DNA of 42,454 bases from CAZDQL01 sp964507325. GTDB taxonomy: Bacteria > Planctomycetota > UBA1135 > GCA-002686595. The notes below the pieces were generated by a model. It made no database searches. It saw only the letters and a list, made by a program, of their open reading frames with translations, and was not told the origin of the DNA. This document shows positions 1 through 8,999 of this stretch, one piece after another. Both the position numbers and the translations under genes were made by a program. The stretch spans positions 1 to 42,454 of the forward strand of contig CAZDQL010000054.1 in assembly GCA_964507325.1 (NCBI GenBank), written 5' to 3'. The stretch's first letter is position 1; the number at the start of each line of letters is the position of its first letter.

Positions 1-54
1 TAACGGGGTTGCGGCGAGAGATCCCGGGGAATGCACACCGAAGGGGGGCAGTTC

Positions 55-94
55 AAAAGGGGAGAAGCCCCGCGGGTGAGGCGGGGCTTCCCCT
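55..94 (-). terminator. Intrinsic terminator of the DUF2203-like gene
   Basis: A perfect 10-bp stem (arms 64-73 and 81-90, loop 74-80) extends by about four more pairs after a one-base bulge. Read on the minus strand, the hairpin is followed by a short U run (four A's at 55-58 on the plus strand). It lies 33 bases past the stop codon of the minus-strand gene at 127-483. The U tract is short, so termination may be partial. Confidence 0.65.
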
Positions 95-126
95 CTCAGG
101 CTTCATTCTTCGCCTTCCGGGTCAGC

Positions 127-483
127 TCACAGAGCTGCTCCCGTGGAGACCCGGCGCAGCAAGGGGTCGGTCAGGTCCCAGGCGAAGCCGTGGGCGACGT
201 CTCCGTCGATGCCGGGAATCAGGATCCTGCCCGGGCGGTTCCCGTCGAGAACACAACCCAGTCGCTTGAGCTCCCGCTCGATGGTGCGCACTTCCCGCAG
301 GTGCGTGGAGAGGGAGGCCTTGAGGTCGAGCAGTTCGGCCGATCCCTCGCCGGTGCGCTCGAGCACGGCGAGCCGGCCTTGGATGATGCGAATCTCGTGC
401 AGGCGCTCGGCAAGCTCACGGCTGACGGACTGCAGCAAGGGGACCAGCTGTTTGGCACGGATGCGGTCGTAGGCTTTCTTCAT
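127..483 (-). CDS. DUF2203-like small coiled-coil protein
   Basis: This 118-residue protein resembles the DUF2203 family. The N-terminal two thirds is a charged helical hairpin, with leucine-rich helices around residues 5-75. The short C-terminal part carries G-x-V-L-D-G, I-P-G-I-D-G-D and a late F-A-W-D-L-T-D segment that match the layout of DUF2203 proteins, which end in a W-x-x-G-E-x-E-I-x-x-(W/Y)-H region. The family has no established function, and it is usually small and cytosolic. The ATG at 483 is supported by an AAGGAG ribosome site seven bases upstream, and a terminator hairpin follows the stop. It is transcribed alone, convergent with nothing and divergent from queD. The family assignment comes from recalled patterns, not a search; it could instead be an unrelated small helical protein. 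Confidence 0.6.
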   Translation of the reverse strand: MKKAYDRIRAKQLVPLLQSVSRELAERLHEIRIIQGRLAVLERTGEGSAELLDLKASLSTHLREVRTIERELKRLGCVLDGNRPGRILIPGIDGDVAHGFAWDLTDPLLRRVSTGAAL

Positions 484-704
484 GGGAGGCTCCTTGGCGA
501 CGCCCCCTTAAGCCGGATCCTGGGGGAATCCGAAGGAAAAAAACTCCAGGTGGCCTCCGCGAATCGGGGGTCACGGACGCCTGCCTCATCCGTATTCACG
601 GTCCGAAAGCGACTGCGAGAATGGGTACGATTTCCGTCTCTCTTTGGGCGTGCTCTCGGACTTGGACACGGGTTGGTCGCAGTTCGTCGCAGCGCGCAGC
701 TTGG

Positions 705-710
705 TACAGT
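705..710 (+). promoter_or_regulatory. Leaderless -10 element of queD (TACAGT)
   Basis: TACAGT ends seven bases before the queD ATG, and there is no Shine-Dalgarno sequence. Transcription would start at or next to the start codon. The -35 region (TTCGTC near 683-688) is weak. The same arrangement recurs at other genes in the window. Confidence 0.5.
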
Positions 711-717
711 CCTCTGC

Positions 718-1143
718 ATGTCCAGCGTTGAGATCGTGCACCGCGAGAGGTTCTGCGCCGCGCACCGCCTGTGGGCCAGGTCACTCTCGGACGAGGAGAA
801 CCGACGGATCTACGGGCCTTGCGCCCGACTGCACGGACACGAGTACGAGCTCGAGGTCGCTGTCCGTGGACCGGTGGACCCGCGCACCGGGATGGTCATG
901 AACCTGGACGATCTCCAACGGGTGATGGTCGAGGAGATCGTCCAAGAGGTGGACCACCGCTACCTGAACGAAGAGGTCCCCTTCCTGAAGGACCTGGAGG
1001 TGACGACCACGGAGAACCTGGCGATCGCCTTCTGGGCGCGACTCGCGGCGCACGAGTCGGAATGGGGCTCGGCGAGGCTCCACCGCGTCAGGCTCTCGGA
1101 GAGCACGTCGAACGCGGTCGACTACTTCGGTCCGGGGAGCTGA
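718..1143 (+). CDS. queD: 6-pyruvoyltetrahydropterin synthase / QueD family
   Basis: The 141-residue protein has the family's full active-site set. Zinc ligands are H16 (in F-C-A-A-H-R-L), H39 and H41 (H-G-H). The candidate nucleophile is C35 in G-P-C-A-R-L-H-G-H. The D-H pair is at 79-80 (D-H-R-Y-L-N), followed by the T-T-T-E-N segment near residue 97 and a late E-S-T-S-N Glu. In bacteria this fold usually makes 6-carboxy-tetrahydropterin from dihydroneopterin triphosphate for queuosine and other deazapurines, so QueD is the likeliest role. No other queuosine gene is nearby, so a tetrahydropterin role cannot be excluded. The ATG at 718 was chosen because homology begins there; a longer upstream frame would add about 230 unrelated residues. 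No ribosome site is visible; a TACAGT hexamer seven bases upstream suggests a leaderless message. It converges on the EF-hand gene with a 28-base gap. Confidence 0.87.
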   Translation: MSSVEIVHRERFCAAHRLWARSLSDEENRRIYGPCARLHGHEYELEVAVRGPVDPRTGMVMNLDDLQRVMVEEIVQEVDHRYLNEEVPFLKDLEVTTTENLAIAFWARLAAHESEWGSARLHRVRLSESTSNAVDYFGPGS

Positions 1144-1171
1144 TCCCGGGATCCCCGGTGGGGGTCGTCGC

Positions 1172-2470
1172 TCAGCCGTCGCGCCGTTTGCGGGCGTCCG
1201 CGTCCTTCCTGTCGGTCTTGGGCTTCGGCTTGGCGCGGACCGGCTGCTTTTTGACCTTGGGATCGCTGGCGCGCTTGACGCCAGCTTCCCCTGCACGGGT
1301 CTGGTCGACCTTGCGCCGACGGACGGCGGGGGCGGGCGGCTCCGGGTCGGGCGGGAGGGCGGCCTTGGCCCTCGCATCGAGGGCTGCGGCCAACTGGCGC
1401 CCCTCCTCGGAGGTCAGATCCCCCTTGACGACCAGGCTGCCCACCCGATCCTTGGCGCGCTGCAGGGCCTTGCGCAGCTCGGCGGCGTCCACACCATCTC
1501 CCTCCCCGGCGAGGGGAGCGAGGAGAACCGCATAGAAGTCGCGCGCCTGGGGGGCAGTCAGGCGCCCACTCTCGAAGAGGCGCTTGACGTAGGCCTGGGC
1601 GCGGGCCTCGGGAGTCTTGGGCGCCGGCTTGTCCTTGCCTTGGGCCGCTTTGCGCGCGGCCTCGGCACGCTTGGCGTCTTGGGCGGCCTTCGCAGCCCGG
1701 GCAGCCTCGGCGCGCTTGGCATCCTGGGCCGCTTTCTCAGCCCGCGCGGCCGCGGCGCGTTCAGCCTCCCGCTTGGCGGTGTCGGCGTCCCGGGCCTCCC
1801 GGATGCGACTGTCCTGCGCCCGGGCCGCCTCGGCCCGCGCTGCATCCTGAGCCGCTTTCTCGGCCCGGGCATCCTCCGCACGCTGGGCGTCCTGAGCCGC
1901 CTTCTCCGCGCGCGCCGCCTCGGCTCGCGCTGCATCCTGGGCCGCCTTCTCGGCACGCGCATCCTCGGCCCTCTGGGCGTCCTGGGCCGCCTTCTCCGCT
2001 CGGGCCGCCTCGGCACGCTCAGCGCCGGTCTGCGAGCCGCCGGTCTGTGAGCCGCCGGTCTGGGCGTCCTTCCGCGCTGCGGCCGCACGCGCGGCGTCTT
2101 CTCGGGCCTTTTTGGCCCGCTCCGCGTCCCGAGCGGCCTTCTCGCGGCGCGCGGCCTCGATCCGGGCGGCCTCCGCCTCGAGGTCGGACCCCACCTTCTT
2201 GCCGGATCGGACCAGGAGCTGGCGGTAGAAGAGGGTGAACTCCCCCTCCGAGAGCTTCCGGTCCCGATCGACGTCGTGGGCGACGAAGTCCCGGGTCGGG
2301 ATCCCGTTGCGACCCGCTTCCAGGGCGTTGATCAGGCCGTCGGAGTTCCGATCGACCCGCTGGAAGAGCGCCCGAGCCCTCGGAAGGCTGCCCTCGGCGG
2401 GCTGCTGGGCCATCGACGGAAGGGCGAGGAGGAGCGCCAGGGCGCTGGCGATCGGGATGGGCTTGTACAT
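1172..2470 (-). CDS. Secreted EF-hand protein with Ala/Glu/Lys/Arg repeat
   Basis: The 432-residue protein has a signal peptide (about residues 1-22, ending near P-S-M-A-Q). A pair of EF-hand loops follows: D40-E51 (D-R-N-S-D-G-L-I-N-A-L-E) and D66-E77 (D-V-D-R-D-R-K-L-S-E-G-E). Residues 98-277 are a continuous charged helix of roughly 15-residue units of the type R-A-E-A-A-R-A-E-K-A-A-Q-D-A-Q, similar in composition to the middle domain of TolA. The tail (about 290-365) has another EF-hand-like helical stretch (G-E-G-D-G-V-D-A-A-E-L). It ends in a Pro/Lys/Arg-rich basic region that could bind nucleic acid or anionic polymer. A GGGGGAGA ribosome site lies seven bases before the ATG. Function is unknown. 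A calcium-responsive periplasmic or envelope-spanning structural role is an inference from the EF-hands and long helix. Confidence 0.8.
   Translation of the reverse strand: MYKPIPIASALALLLALPSMAQQPAEGSLPRARALFQRVDRNSDGLINALEAGRNGIPTRDFVAHDVDRDRKLSEGEFTLFYRQLLVRSGKKVGSDLEAEAARIEAARREKAARDAERAKKAREDAARAAAARKDAQTGGSQTGGSQTGAERAEAARAEKAAQDAQRAEDARAEKAAQDAARAEAARAEKAAQDAQRAEDARAEKAAQDAARAEAARAQDSRIREARDADTAKREAERAAAARAEKAAQDAKRAEAARAAKAAQDAKRAEAARKAAQGKDKPAPKTPEARAQAYVKRLFESGRLTAPQARDFYAVLLAPLAGEGDGVDAAELRKALQRAKDRVGSLVVKGDLTSEEGRQLAAALDARAKAALPPDPEPPAPAVRRRKVDQTRAGEAGVKRASDPKVKKQPVRAKPKPKTDRKDADARKRRDG
1838..2017 (-). repeat. Tandem 90-bp coding duplication in the EF-hand gene
   Basis: Two adjacent 90-bp units (2017-1928 and 1927-1838, minus strand) encode the same 30 residues, codons 152-181 and 182-211. 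Their DNA differs at a number of mostly third-base positions, by my reading about 10-15%. This indicates an older duplication kept under protein-level selection. Less regular 15-residue units continue on both sides (roughly 1640-2180). Confidence 0.8.
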
Positions 2471-2758
2471 TGTCTTTCTCCCCCGCGGAGACGCGGTCGG
2501 TGGGAGGATCTAGCGAGGAGCGTGCCAGTCGGCGCCAAACCGCTGGGGTCATCCTAAGTGCTTGACAGCCGCCCCACTAGGGGGCAGCCGTGGCGGATTC
2601 GCCGGACGCCGGGGAACCCCACCGTCCTCCATCGGGGACACAGACGCCCTGGCCACAGGGCACCTGTCAGAAATCCGCCACTCCGGCGGCGGGATTGCCC
2701 GGGCCGGGAATGGGCGGTACAAGGTCGGGCCCCCTTCCACCCACAGGACGCATCGAAA

Positions 2759-3745
2759 TTGGCCCCTCCCCCCACCACAGCCCCCCTGGCCAGCGGCGAA
2801 CGCGCCAGGATCGCCACCCGCAACGCCTACGGTGAGGCCCTCCTGGAACTGGGCCGTGAGCGCGAGGACGTCGTGGTCCTCGACGCCGACCTCTCGGGCT
2901 CCACCAAGACCAAGGCCTTCGGTCAGACGTTTCCTGAACGCTTCTACAACCTCGGAGTGGCCGAAGCCAACATGATGGGCACGGCCGCCGGGCTGGCAGC
3001 CATGGGCAAGACCGTCTTCGCCAGCTCCTTCGCAATGTTTGCCGCAGGCAAGGCCTGGGAGCAGGTGCGCCAGTCGATCTGCGTCCCGGAGCTGAATGTC
3101 AAGATCTGCGCGACCCACGCGGGCTTGACGGTGGGCGAGGACGGCAAGTCCCATCAGATGCTCGAAGACCTGGCCCTGATGCGCGTCCTGCCCCACATGC
3201 GGGTCATCGTGCCCGCCGACGCGGTCGAGGCGCGGCAGGCCGTGCGGGCAGCGGCGGAGACGCCGGGCCCGGTGTACGTGCGCCTCTCCCGGGCGGCCAC
3301 GCCGGTGGTCTTCGGCGAGGGCTACCGCTTCGAGCTGGGCCGCGGGGCGCTCCTGCGCCAGGGGAGCGACCTGGCGATCGCGGCCTGCGGCGTCGAGGTG
3401 GCGGAGGCCCTGGAAGCCGCCGAGCTGCTCGCCACGCGCGGCATCGAGGCCCGCGTCTTGGACCTGGCGACGATCGACCCACTGGACGAAGAGCTGGTGG
3501 AGGCCGCCGCCGCCGAGTGCGGGGCGCTCTTGACGGTGGAGGAGCACCAGATCCGCGGGGGCCTCGGCGACGCGGTGGCCCAGGCCCTGGGGCGCCGTCA
3601 TCCGGTCCCCCTGGAGCTGGCCGGCATGGACGACAGCTTCGGTCAGAGCGGCACCGCCGCAGAGCTCCTGGCCCACTACGGACTCGATGCGGCCGGGATC
3701 GCGGCGCGCGCCGAACGACTGATCGAGAGGAAGGCGACGGCATGA
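2759..3745 (+). CDS. Transketolase, C-terminal (pyrimidine-binding) subunit
   Basis: This is the C-terminal half of a split transketolase. It has the Pyr domain with the conserved Glu in L-G-V-A-E-A-N-M-M, which activates thiamine diphosphate, and then the transketolase C-terminal domain (V-Y-V-R-L-S-R ... V-E-E-H-Q-I-R-G-G-L-G). With its partner it moves two-carbon ketol units in the pentose phosphate or Calvin pathways. The open frame runs further upstream, but family similarity starts around codon 18 of this call. The TTG at 2759 has AGGA ten bases upstream and gives 328 residues; a CTG at 2786 is an alternative. The stop overlaps the next start in ATGA (3742-3745), so the two halves are translationally coupled. 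The C-terminal subunit comes first, the reverse of the common order. The 288-bp region upstream (2471-2758) is shared with the divergent EF-hand gene. It contains an isolated TTGACA at 2562 and short GC hairpins but no convincing full promoter. Confidence 0.88.
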   Translation: MAPPPTTAPLASGERARIATRNAYGEALLELGREREDVVVLDADLSGSTKTKAFGQTFPERFYNLGVAEANMMGTAAGLAAMGKTVFASSFAMFAAGKAWEQVRQSICVPELNVKICATHAGLTVGEDGKSHQMLEDLALMRVLPHMRVIVPADAVEARQAVRAAAETPGPVYVRLSRAATPVVFGEGYRFELGRGALLRQGSDLAIAACGVEVAEALEAAELLATRGIEARVLDLATIDPLDEELVEAAAAECGALLTVEEHQIRGGLGDAVAQALGRRHPVPLELAGMDDSFGQSGTAAELLAHYGLDAAGIAARAERLIERKATA

Positions 3746-4575
3746 CCCTCTCCGACGAACGCAGGATCGAGTTGGCGGCCATCGCGGGCCAGGTGCGGCG
3801 AGACATCGTCGCCATGGTGCACGCCGCGCGTTCCGGGCATCCCGGGGGCCCCCTGGGGATGGCGGACTTCATGACCGTGCTCTTCATGGAGCACCTGAAC
3901 CTCGACCCCGAGAACCTGCACTCCCCCGACCGGGATCGCTTCGTGCTCGGGAACGGCCACACCTGCGCGGGGTACTACGCGCTCCTGGCCGCCAAGGGGG
4001 TGGTCCCCCGGGACGAGCTGCTGCGCTTCCGCAAGTTCGGCGCTCCCCTGCAGGGGCACCCGCACCGCACGCCGGAGTTGGGCATCGACTTCTCCACCGG
4101 CAGTCTGGGGACCGGCCTCTCGGTGGCCTGCGGCATGGCCCTGGCGGCCCGCATGGACGGTCTGGCGACCCGGGTCTACTGCGCCTCCTCCGACGGCGAG
4201 AGCCAGGAGGGGCAGATTTGGGAAGCGGCCACCAGCGCGGCGCACTTCGGGCTCTCGAACCTGACCGTCCTGGTGGACTTCAACGACGTGCAGATCGACG
4301 GGCCGATGCACGAGGTGATGAACGTGCGCGACCTGCGCGCCAAGTACGAGGCCTTCGGGTGGCACGCGCAGGAGGTGGACGGCCACGATCTGGACGCGGT
4401 GGACGCCGCCCTGCACGCGGCCAAGGAGGAAGGGGTGCGTCCCTCGGCGATCGTCTGTCGCACGACCCTCGGCAAGGGGGTCTCCTTCATGGAGGATCAA
4501 TCCGGCTGGCACGGGGTCGCGCCCGACGACGAGCAGTACGCGGCCGCCATGGCGGAGCTCGAAGAGCTCCAGTGA
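3742..4575 (+). CDS. Transketolase, N-terminal (diphosphate-binding) subunit
   Basis: The 277-residue protein matches the N-terminal PP domain of transketolase. It has G-H-P-G-G-P-L-G-M (about residues 32-40), G-N-G-H-T-C-A-G-Y-Y, and G-S-L-G-T-G-L-S. The thiamine diphosphate/Mg motif is S-D-G-E-S-Q-E-G followed about 25 residues later by the V-D-F-N-D-V-Q-I-D-G stretch. It binds the cofactor diphosphate and completes the active site with the preceding gene product. It begins at the ATG of the ATGA overlap with that gene. The next gene, an S41 protease, starts 13 bases after its stop, so all three probably share a message. The length is normal for a split N-terminal subunit. Confidence 0.92.
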   Translation: MTLSDERRIELAAIAGQVRRDIVAMVHAARSGHPGGPLGMADFMTVLFMEHLNLDPENLHSPDRDRFVLGNGHTCAGYYALLAAKGVVPRDELLRFRKFGAPLQGHPHRTPELGIDFSTGSLGTGLSVACGMALAARMDGLATRVYCASSDGESQEGQIWEAATSAAHFGLSNLTVLVDFNDVQIDGPMHEVMNVRDLRAKYEAFGWHAQEVDGHDLDAVDAALHAAKEEGVRPSAIVCRTTLGKGVSFMEDQSGWHGVAPDDEQYAAAMAELEELQ

Positions 4576-4588
4576 GCGTGGAGACGGC

Positions 4589-5884
4589 GTGATCCGCGGC
4601 GGCACTGCGACCTTCCTGACGGGTGCCCTGACGGGGATCATCCTGGCCCTGGCGATCGACGAGCTGTGGCCATCGAAGGCGGAGAGCGACGTCGAGCAGT
4701 ACCGCGCCGCGCGTGACTTCGTGCGCGAGTCGTTCGTGCGCGATGTCGGCGACGAGGAGCTGGTCGACATGGCCCTGCACGGGATGCTGCGCGGCTTGGA
4801 TCCCTACTCGCGCTACTACAGCGCCGAGGAGGCGCACGCGCTCTTGCGGGAGACGCGCGGCCGCTACGTGGGGATCGGGGCCGTCTTCCGGCGCCCGCTG
4901 TCGGAGGGGCTCGTGCTCTACCCCCTGCCCGCCTCCCCCGCGGAGCGCGCGGGAGTCCGGGTCGGCGATCGCTTCCTCCTCGCGGAGGGCCGGCCGCTGG
5001 TCGAGTACGGCGAGGAGGCCTTCACGCAGCTCTTGGCCGCTCCCCCCGGCGGGACCCTGGAGGTGACGGTCGAGGGTCGCGACGGCGCGCGGCGCGAGCT
5101 GGTCATCCAGCCCGCCAGCGTGGTGGATCCCACCGTGCGTCACGCGCGCATGATCGAGAGGGAGCGGGGCATCGGCTACCTGGCGATCACCTCCTTCAGC
5201 GACGAGACGCGCGGTGAGTTCGACCGCGCCTTCGAGTTCCTGCGGCGGCGGGGAATGGGTGGTCTGGTGCTCGACCTGCGCGGCAACCTCGGCGGCGTCC
5301 TGGACAGCGCGGTGGGAGTCGGGCAGCGCTTCCTGGAGCAGGGGACGATCGTCTCGACCGAAGGGCGCCGGGATCCGGTGGTCTACCGTGCGGACCCGCA
5401 GGCGGCCTGGTACCTGGGCACTCCACTGGTCGTGCTGGTGGACGGCGAGACCGCCAGTGCCAGCGAGGTGCTGGCGGGAGCCCTGCAGGATCACCGGGCG
5501 GCGGTGCTCGTCGGCGCGCCAACCTACGGCAAGGGAATGGTGCAGACGATCCGCCACTTCGAGGAGTGGGGAACGCGGGCCAAGGTGACGAGCTCGTACT
5601 ACTACTCCCCGACGCGCCGCAACTTCGAGCGCACGGCGGACCCCGGCCGGGAGCACGGCATCGTCCCCGACGTGCTGGCGGTGCTCGGCCGCGACGCACG
5701 CAGGGAGCTGAGGGCCTTCCTGCAGAACTACAGCCCGGGGCCAGAAGTGATCCCGGCGATCGAGGCCTGGGAGGCCGCAGAGGGGATCGAGCTGCTCGAT
5801 CCCCTGCCCCGCGACCTCCAGCTCGAAGCCGCCCTGGCGCTCCTGCGCGGCGAGCGCCCCACGCCGCAGCTGGCGGGGGGATGA
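4589..5884 (+). CDS. S41 family C-terminal processing peptidase with PDZ domain
   Basis: The 431-residue protein has one N-terminal hydrophobic helix (about residues 6-24, signal anchor or signal peptide). A helical region follows with the G-L-D-P-Y-S-R-Y-Y signature (69-77), then a PDZ domain (about 90-175), then the S41 catalytic core. The catalytic Ser is S292 in T-A-S-A-S-E and the catalytic Lys is K315 in Y-G-K-G-M-V-Q-T; L-D-L-R-G-N-L-G-G is at 228-236. These proteases cleave exported proteins near their C termini, acting as a Ser-Lys dyad in the periplasm. The start is GTG at 4589, 13 bases after the transketolase stop, with only a weak GGAG nearby. A 130-bp palindrome begins 31 bases after the stop. 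Confidence 0.92.
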   Translation: MIRGGTATFLTGALTGIILALAIDELWPSKAESDVEQYRAARDFVRESFVRDVGDEELVDMALHGMLRGLDPYSRYYSAEEAHALLRETRGRYVGIGAVFRRPLSEGLVLYPLPASPAERAGVRVGDRFLLAEGRPLVEYGEEAFTQLLAAPPGGTLEVTVEGRDGARRELVIQPASVVDPTVRHARMIERERGIGYLAITSFSDETRGEFDRAFEFLRRRGMGGLVLDLRGNLGGVLDSAVGVGQRFLEQGTIVSTEGRRDPVVYRADPQAAWYLGTPLVVLVDGETASASEVLAGALQDHRAAVLVGAPTYGKGMVQTIRHFEEWGTRAKVTSSYYYSPTRRNFERTADPGREHGIVPDVLAVLGRDARRELRAFLQNYSPGPEVIPAIEAWEAAEGIELLDPLPRDLQLEAALALLRGERPTPQLAGG

Positions 5885-5915
5885 TGGACCGAGCCCACGC
5901 TCCTCACCACCGCGG

Positions 5916-6045
5916 GCTCGAATCGCCCCAGTTGACTCCCAGCGGACGGAGTGCGACCGCTCCGTCCTCAACGACCTACAGAGAGGTCGCCTGCGGATGA
6001 CCGGCCGCACTCCGTCCGCTGGGAGTCGACTGGGGCGATTCGAGC
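5916..6045. repeat. 130-bp palindromic element, 40-bp arms, overlapping the tsaD start
   Basis: The left arm (5916-5955) and right arm (6006-6045) are inverted copies of 40 bases with a single mismatch (T versus C at the GTYGAC site). The 50-bp centre carries a smaller hairpin, with arms CGACCT and AGGTCG at about 5972-5977 and 5984-5989. The centre also holds a GAGAGG ribosome site and the tsaD ATG (5997); the right arm encodes about residues 4-17 of TsaD. It looks like a small palindromic mobile element of the REP/MITE type that inserted at the gene's 5' end. I saw no second copy in this window. Confidence 0.85.
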
Positions 6046-7082
6046 TCCCCGCTGGCGAGGGGTGTGGGCTCGTCCTCGGCATCGAATCCTCTTGCGACGA
6101 CACCGCCGCGGCGGTGGTGCGCGCTGGGCGCGAGGTGCTCTCGTCGGTCGTCCGCAGCCAGGCAGTCGAGCACGCCGCCTACGGCGGGGTCGTCCCCGAG
6201 ATCGCGGGGCGCTCGCACCTGCGCGTCATCCTGCCGGTGATCGACCGCGCCCTGGAGGAGGCCGGGACGGAGCTCGGCGGCCTGGCGGGGATCGCGGTGA
6301 CCCGGCGCCCGGGACTGGTGGGCTCCCTCCTGGTGGGGCTCTCGGCGGCCAAGGCGCTCGCCTTCGCCCGCGGACTCGACCTGGTGGGCGTGCACCACAT
6401 CGAGGCCCACGTCTACGCCGCGACGATGGGCGCGAGTGAGGGGGAGGTGAGCTTCCCCTGCGTCGCCCTGGTCGTCTCCGGCGGCCACACCGCGCTCTAC
6501 CGAGTCGCCGGGCCGCGGGAGATGGAGCCGCTCGCCACGACCTTGGACGACGCCGCCGGAGAGGCCTTCGACAAGGTGTCGCACCTCCTGGGGCTGGGCT
6601 ACCCCGGCGGCCCGGCGATCTCGGCCCTGGCCCGGGAGGGAGACGCCCGGGCGATCGCCTTCCCCCGCTACCGGCCCAAGGACGGTGGGCTGGGCTTCTC
6701 CTTCAGCGGCTTGAAGACGGCGGTGCTCTACCACCTGCGGGGTGGAGACGCCCTGGCGCCGACCCCCGCGCCCGGGGAGATCGACCGTCCGGCGGACGTG
6801 GCGGCCTCCTTCCAGGAGGCGGTCGTCGACGCCCTGGTGGGACCCTCCCTGCGGGCGGCGGAAGAGCAGGGGGTGGATCAGGTCCTGGTCGCGGGGGGCG
6901 TGGCCGCCAACCCCCGCCTGCGCCAGGTGATGGCGGAGCGCGCCGGCGAGCGGGGCGTGCAGGTCTTCTTCCCGGAACCGCGCTGGTGCACCGACAACGC
7001 GGTGATGGTGGCCGGGCTGGGATGGCAGCACCTGGCGGCGGGGGTGCGGGACGGATTGGGGTTGGACGCGAGCCCGCGCTGA
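5997..7082 (+). CDS. tsaD: tRNA N6-adenosine threonylcarbamoyltransferase TsaD
   Basis: TsaD transfers the threonylcarbamoyl group to A37 of ANN-decoding tRNAs, working with TsaB, TsaE and TsaC. The ASKHA signatures are all present: L-G-I-E-S-S-C-D-D-T (27-36), the metal-binding H-H-I-E-A-H (133-138), V-S-G-G-H-T-A-L-Y, D-D-A-A-G-E-A-F-D-K-V, G-G-V-A-A-N-P-R-L-R, and C-T-D-N-A-V-M near the C terminus. Of the 361 residues, the first 26 or so are extra: family members usually start right before L-G-I-E. No other ATG, GTG or TTG exists in frame between 5997 and the conserved region, so the start must be this ATG (GAGAGG ten bases upstream) or a rare CTG. Both the start and the extra N terminus come from a palindromic element. 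Confidence 0.93.
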   Translation: MTGRTPSAGSRLGRFELPAGEGCGLVLGIESSCDDTAAAVVRAGREVLSSVVRSQAVEHAAYGGVVPEIAGRSHLRVILPVIDRALEEAGTELGGLAGIAVTRRPGLVGSLLVGLSAAKALAFARGLDLVGVHHIEAHVYAATMGASEGEVSFPCVALVVSGGHTALYRVAGPREMEPLATTLDDAAGEAFDKVSHLLGLGYPGGPAISALAREGDARAIAFPRYRPKDGGLGFSFSGLKTAVLYHLRGGDALAPTPAPGEIDRPADVAASFQEAVVDALVGPSLRAAEEQGVDQVLVAGGVAANPRLRQVMAERAGERGVQVFFPEPRWCTDNAVMVAGLGWQHLAAGVRDGLGLDASPR

Positions 7083-7099
7083 TACCGCCTCTGGCAGCG

Positions 7100-7105
7100 T
7101 ATCAT
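7100..7105 (+). promoter_or_regulatory. Leaderless -10 element of larB (TATCAT)
   Basis: TATCAT ends six bases before the GTG of larB, which has no Shine-Dalgarno sequence. The hexamer is part of a spaced palindrome, TGATAC (7080-7085) and GTATCA (7099-7104), which may also serve as an operator. Confidence 0.45.
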
Positions 7106-7111
7106 CACGCC

Positions 7112-7871
7112 GTGACCTCCGAGCAGCTCAGCGCCCTACTCGAGTCGATCCGCGACGGACGCATCAGCGTCGCGGAGGGTCTCGCGCGCTTGGGGGACTG
7201 GCCGTACCTCGACCTGGGGGAAGCGCGCGTCGACCTGCAGCGGGAGCTGCGCTGCGGTCACCCGGAGGTGATCTACGGAGCCGGGAAACGACCCGATCAA
7301 CTGGTGGCGATCGCGCGCTCTCTGGCGGAGCACCATGGGCGCTTGCTGGCGACGCGCGTCAGCGAGGAGGGGGCGCGGGCGCTGTTGGAAGCCCTGCCGG
7401 ATGCCGAGCACAACGAGTGTGCGCGCACCGTGACCTGGTCGCGCGGTGAACAGGAGCTGGTCGGTCGCGTCGTGGTGGCCTGCGCGGGCACCTCGGACCT
7501 GCCGGTGGCCGAGGAGGCGGTCGTCACCGCCCGCGCCCACGGAGCTCGAGTCGACGCCGTGCGGGACGTGGGCGTCGCGGGGTTGCACCGCTTGTTGGCG
7601 GAGCGCGAGACGCTGCGTGCCGCGCGGGTGGTGGTGGTGGTGGCCGGGATGGAGGGCGCGCTGCCGAGCGTCGTCGGCGGCCTCGTCGACCGACCGGTGA
7701 TCGCCGTCCCCACCTCGGTGGGTTACGGGGCCGCCTTCGGAGGGCTGGCGGCGCTCTTGGGGATGCTCAACAGCTGCGCTCCCGGCGTGACGGTGGTGAA
7801 CATCGACAACGGCTTCGGCGCGGGCTACGCCGCCGCCCAGATCAATCGAACGCTCGCAGAAGGCGCTGGCG

Positions 7872-7879
<8 letters not shown>
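7112..7879 (+). CDS. larB: LarB, pyridinium-3,5-biscarboxylate synthase (nickel-pincer cofactor)
   Basis: The 255-residue protein has the LarB layout: a helical N-terminal domain with the D-L-G-E-A-R-V-D-L-Q-R motif, then a PurE-like domain. The diagnostic stretches are C-A-G-T-S-D-L-P-V-A-E-E-A, the middle R-D-V-G-V-A-G-L-H-R-L, and V-V-A-G-M-E-G-A-L-P-S-V-V-G-G-L. In the characterised pathway LarB carboxylates and hydrolyses nicotinic acid adenine dinucleotide, the first step towards the nickel-pincer cofactor of lactate racemase. Older annotations call it a PurE-like NCAIR mutase. GTG at 7112 was chosen because homology starts there and a TATCAT hexamer sits six bases upstream. Its 3' end overlaps carA by eight bases. 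LarC, LarE and LarA are not in this window. Confidence 0.88.

Positions 7880-8997
<1,118 letters not shown>

Positions 8998-8999
<2 letters not shown>

Noticed and set aside
484..717. preQ1 riboswitch or tRNA upstream of queD
   Set aside because: No preQ1-I or preQ1-II consensus and no T-loop or acceptor stem could be made from this region. A leaderless start would leave no room for a riboswitch.
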